A stretch of DNA of 64,000 nucleotides, from NCBI GenBank assembly GCA_965215035.1, contig OZ244040.1, positions 3,224,001 through 3,288,000 of the forward strand, written 5' to 3'. Position numbers and translations under genes: made by a program. Positions 60,748 through 64,000 of this stretch are shown piece after piece (the first letter of the stretch is position 1; the number at the start of each line of letters is the position of its first letter). The notes beneath the pieces are model-generated. The model was not told the origin of the DNA. It searched no databases and saw only the letters and a list, made by a program, of their open reading frames with translations. This stretch comes from Azophilus sp965215035. Lineage in GTDB: Bacteria > Pseudomonadota > Gammaproteobacteria > Pseudomonadales > Azotimanducaceae.

Positions 60748-63369
60748 ATGGATTCGACAACACGGCGGTTGCGAACCCCGATGACGAACCTAACCGAGCT
60801 TGAGCCCAACCCGATATCCTCAGCAAGATCAGGCCCTGATCTGGCGGGGCTTCCGCGTGTGCTGCGCAACGATGTGCGGTTGCTCGGCGGTCTGTTGGGC
60901 CGCGTCATCGCAAAGCATCGCGGCAGCGCATTCGTTGATCGGATTGAGTCAATTCGGGCTCTCGCCAAACGGGCCCGCCAAGGCTGCGGCACCGAATGGA
61001 ACGAATTGAGCGATTTCCTGTCCGCTTTGCCCGAAGACTCGCTAGTCGATATCGTCCGGGCATTCAACCAATTCCTAAACCTGGCGAATATCGCCGGCCA
61101 GAGACATGCCGCGAAACAGATCACCTGGCCACAAAACCTAGGCATTGAACAGCTTCGTCGAATTCGAGTGGAGTTGGTGCTCACCGCACACCCCACCGAA
61201 GTGCTCCGCCGCACCCTCATCCGGAAATACGACGCAATCGCCGCATTGCTGAATGAGCGCCCCCGCAGCCCAGGGATTGAACGCCCGTCCATCGACGGCG
61301 AATTAGAGCGCCTGATTGCCGAGGCCTGGCACAGCGACGAAATCCGCCACGAGCGACCCACCCCTCAGGACGAAGCCAGGTGGGGCTTCGCTGTCGTCGA
61401 AAACTCGCTCTGGAATGCCGTTCCCGCGGCCATGCGGGATCTCGACCAGGCGGTCGGTGCTCCCATTCCCATTGCCGTCATGCCGTTTGCGTTCTCGTCC
61501 TGGATGGGCGGCGACCGGGACGGCAACCCCAGCGTCACCGCAACCGTAACCCGCGAAGTGCTGCTGATTGCGCGCTGGGCCGCAGCCGACCTCTTTCTGC
61601 GCGACGTCAACTCCCTGATTGATTCCCTATCGATGACAGTGGCGACGTCGGCCCTCCGCGAGCGGGCCGGCAACACCGCGGAACCCTACCGTACCGTGCT
61701 GAAGAAACTGCGGGCCCGGCTCGAGAAGACGCAGCATTGGGTGGAGCGGGGCGGGCCGCCAGATCCGGGGGCTATTCTTGTCGATGCGGACTTGATCGAG
61801 CCCCTTGAACTCTGCTTCCGCTCACTGCACGCCAAGGGCATGCAATCCATAGCCAACGGCCCCCTGCTCGATTCCCTGCGTCGAGCCAAATGCTTCGGCG
61901 TTCACCTCGTCGGCATGGACATCCGCCAGCACGCCGCCCGACATACAGAAGCCCTCGACGAACTTACCCGATTCCTGTCTGGCGGTGAAAAGGGGTTCGG
62001 ATCCTGGACGGAATCCGAACGCTACGCATGGCTGTTGACCGAACTGGCCAGCCGACGACCGCTGTTGCCGCCCTCCTGGCCGGTTGGAGACGACGCCCGC
62101 GAAGTGATCGAGACCTGCGAGGCGATAGCCGAAAACGAGGCAGCCGGAATTACCGCATACGTAATTTCCATGGCCAACGCTCCCAGCGACGTACTCGCCG
62201 TCGCGTTGCTGCTCAAGGAAGCGGGGTTACAGCGCAAACTCCCAATCGTACCGCTGTTTGAAACCCTAGCCGCTCTCAATGATGCCGCAGGCACACTAGA
62301 TACACTGCTATCGATGCCCTGGTATCGCGACTACGTGGGCGATCACATTCAGGTCATGGTCGGTTATTCCGATTCAGCCAAGGATGCGGGACAGTTTGCC
62401 GCTGCCTGGGCGCAATACCGGGCCCAGGAAGCTCTCGTCGAAGTCGCCTCCCGTCACGGCGTGGGACTGACGCTGTTTCATGGTAGGGGAGGCGCCATCG
62501 GCCGGGGCGGCGGCCCTTCGGCGCAGGCGATCGCGTCGCAGCCCCCGGGGTCGGTGGCGGGGTCGCTGCGGGTAACCGAACAGGGCGAGATGATTCGATT
62601 CCGGCTCGGCACACCCTCCGTCGCCAAGGCAACACTGAGCCACTACCTCACCGCGACGCTCCAGGCAACCGTTGACCCGCCCCCGGAGCCGACGCTGGCA
62701 GCGCGCAACAGGATGGACGAACTTGCAACCGCCTCGCTCGAGGCCTACACCGCAACCCTCCGCGACCCAGGCTTCGTAGACTTCTTTCGGGCATTTACGG
62801 CGGAAACCGAATTGGCCGCGCTGGCCCTGGGAAGCCGCCCGGCGCGCCGCGCCCCGGCGCAGGACATCGACAGCCTACGCGCGATTCCCTGGGTGTTCGC
62901 ATGGACGCAAGTGCGGTTGATGCTGCCCGCCTGGCTGGGCACCGAAAGCGCCCTAAAGTGCCTTGAAAGCACACCCGGCGACATCGATGCCCTAGGTCGC
63001 TGGGCGTTTTTTGCGATGCAGATGGACATGTTGGAGAGCGTGGTCGCCAAGGCCGACCCCATGCTCGCGCGCTACTATTCAAGCCGCTTGACGACGAAGG
63101 AAGATCAATCGATTGCCGAGGCATTGATCAAGCGCCTGTTCCAGCTTCGTGAAAGCCTGTTGGCCCTGACCGGAAACGCTGAATTGCTTGCCGGGTCGCC
63201 GGAAATCCGCGACTCCATTGCGGTACGCAATACCTATCTGGACCCGCTTCACCTCCTACAGGCGGAACTGCTCGCCCGCCGCCGCGGCGGCAACGCCTCG
63301 TCCGTCGTAGACCAGGCACTGAAGGTGACCATGGCAGGTATCGCCAGTGGGTTGCGCAGCACGGGATAG
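60748..63369 (+). CDS. ppc: Phosphoenolpyruvate carboxylase
   Basis: 873-residue anaplerotic enzyme forming oxaloacetate from PEP and bicarbonate. Catalytic His in LVLTAHPTEVLRRT, GGDRDGNPSVTATV, the mobile loop VMVGYSDSAKDAG and FHGRGGAIGRGGGP. ATG 60748 is preferred; a second start at 60781 is possible, and the frame's upstream part overlaps the previous gene. Monocistronic. The C-terminus ends GLRSTG, close to the usual RNTG. Confidence 0.95.
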   Translation: MDSTTRRLRTPMTNLTELEPNPISSARSGPDLAGLPRVLRNDVRLLGGLLGRVIAKHRGSAFVDRIESIRALAKRARQGCGTEWNELSDFLSALPEDSLVDIVRAFNQFLNLANIAGQRHAAKQITWPQNLGIEQLRRIRVELVLTAHPTEVLRRTLIRKYDAIAALLNERPRSPGIERPSIDGELERLIAEAWHSDEIRHERPTPQDEARWGFAVVENSLWNAVPAAMRDLDQAVGAPIPIAVMPFAFSSWMGGDRDGNPSVTATVTREVLLIARWAAADLFLRDVNSLIDSLSMTVATSALRERAGNTAEPYRTVLKKLRARLEKTQHWVERGGPPDPGAILVDADLIEPLELCFRSLHAKGMQSIANGPLLDSLRRAKCFGVHLVGMDIRQHAARHTEALDELTRFLSGGEKGFGSWTESERYAWLLTELASRRPLLPPSWPVGDDAREVIETCEAIAENEAAGITAYVISMANAPSDVLAVALLLKEAGLQRKLPIVPLFETLAALNDAAGTLDTLLSMPWYRDYVGDHIQVMVGYSDSAKDAGQFAAAWAQYRAQEALVEVASRHGVGLTLFHGRGGAIGRGGGPSAQAIASQPPGSVAGSLRVTEQGEMIRFRLGTPSVAKATLSHYLTATLQATVDPPPEPTLAARNRMDELATASLEAYTATLRDPGFVDFFRAFTAETELAALALGSRPARRAPAQDIDSLRAIPWVFAWTQVRLMLPAWLGTESALKCLESTPGDIDALGRWAFFAMQMDMLESVVAKADPMLARYYSSRLTTKEDQSIAEALIKRLFQLRESLLALTGNAELLAGSPEIRDSIAVRNTYLDPLHLLQAELLARRRGGNASSVVDQALKVTMAGIASGLRSTG

Positions 63370-63665
63370 GTAGCCCACCTGCCAATTCCGCAAAGGCATT
63401 GGCGACAAGCAGCACCAGACTTTGCAAATTTCTTCTGAGATACTCATAAGCAAGTATTTCATGAATGATCCACATGGATGGCCTTTTGCATCCAATTTCG
63501 GCACCTTTGTGGGGTTAACCCCAACAACGCTTAGGCCAAGCGTTCTACGACGCCGGCGCCTTGCCCGCGGACAAGCCCCCTACAATCTGTGGGACGGGCG
63601 CGGGACAGGGTGCTTGGCATCGACACGGAAAGACTCCAAATAAACGACTCCAATAGAGGCACAAC
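63370..63665. other. Gap between ppc and the alpha/beta hydrolase gene
   Basis: 296 bp without a recognised gene; only the start signals of the next gene (GAGG before ATG 63666) are visible. Confidence 0.5.
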
Positions 63666-64000
63666 ATGACCAACAAGATCACCCAGGACCCACGCATCGA
63701 CCCGCGCATCAAGGCGCTGTTCGCCAACTTGGAGCTGCCCAAGGAGGCGGACGCGGCCAACCGGGAGGAGCTGCTTAGGCGAAGCAACTCCCCAGAGGCT
63801 CAGGCGGCAGGGACGGCGCTGCGCCAGTTTTTGGACTTGTGCGACAACGAGACAGTGGCCCCTTCCGCCGGCCTCACCCTGCGCAACTACAGTTTCACCT
63901 CCCAGCCCGACGGCAACCAGGCGAACATTCAGTTCATCCGCCCCGAAGGCGGCGACAAGCTGCCCTGCGTCTACTACATCCACGGCGGCGGCATGATGAC
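63666..64000 (+). CDS. Alpha/beta hydrolase (HSL family), 5' part
   Basis: Truncated by the window end: ~111 residues from ATG 63666, start MTNKITQDPRIDPRIKALFA. The final visible residues include the oxyanion-hole signature YYIHGGGMM of hormone-sensitive-lipase-type esterases. GAGG precedes the start. Catalytic Ser, Asp and His would lie beyond the window. Confidence 0.8.
   Translation, partial: MTNKITQDPRIDPRIKALFANLELPKEADAANREELLRRSNSPEAQAAGTALRQFLDLCDNETVAPSAGLTLRNYSFTSQPDGNQANIQFIRPEGGDKLPCVYYIHGGGMM

Overview
The window comes from a GC-rich gammaproteobacterium. Two pieces of gene order support this. One is the block gyrA-serC-pheA-hisC-tyrA-cmk-rpsA-ihfB. The other is the divergent pair gyrA / TRZ-ATZ amidohydrolase-ubiG, an arrangement known from Pseudomonas and relatives. 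TonB-dependent receptors, an acyl-CoA ligase, a TesB thioesterase, Rieske and GMC oxidoreductases and several insertion sequences suggest an environmental or host-associated heterotroph. No rRNA, CRISPR array or prophage was seen.

Layout. 1-6.8 kb: two tRNA-Leu genes, a three-half-site Pho box, then pstS-pstC-pstA-pstB and a porin, which together form a phosphate-uptake locus (no phoU in view). 6.8-16.5 kb (minus strand): ihfB, rpsA, cmk, tyrA, hisC, pheA, serC, gyrA. aroA, usually between tyrA and cmk, is absent, and GyrA carries Leu at the position of E. coli Ser83. 16.6-24.6 kb: amidohydrolase, ubiG, GST, rluB, a PHP phosphoesterase bracketed by an inverted pair of diverged repeats, and an acyl-CoA ligase. 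24.7-33.2 kb: an SSS symporter with a 43-residue membrane partner, an SDR, a Rieske oxygenase, tRNA-Arg, a class IV aminotransferase, a sulfotransferase-like gene and tesB.

33.2-46.6 kb is a mobile-element zone. A 3.66-kb transposon (18-bp inverted repeats, 9-bp target duplication) carries a D12-class DNA adenine methylase translationally coupled to a DDE transposase. An IS3-family element has inserted into the 3' end of that transposase gene. Two ISL3-family elements with identical transposases lie in opposite orientation, each with its own 8-bp target duplication; one splits a Fic gene and the other a small unidentified ORF. Between them are kamA, a serine hydrolase, a VUT-family transporter and a GIY-YIG protein.

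46.7-59 kb is a reductive pyrimidine or hydantoin catabolism neighbourhood: an LLM-type flavin oxidoreductase, a RutR-like TetR regulator, a uracil-DNA-glycosylase-like protein, GMC oxidoreductase, NIPSNAP protein, a TonB receptor with a near-consensus promoter, a predicted secreted Cys-containing peptide, a remnant of an NCS1 permease, an intact dihydropyrimidinase, and a beta-ureidopropionase split by an IS481-like element. The pathway looks recently broken. 59-64 kb: succinate-semialdehyde dehydrogenase, ppc and the start of an alpha/beta hydrolase.

Four intergenic patterns fit no standard feature type: a 72-bp tandem array seeded by the tetR 3' end; matching single 74-bp-offset copies of the pstB and GST 3' ends; a three-copy dispersed repeat; and a duplicated 5' tip of kamA.
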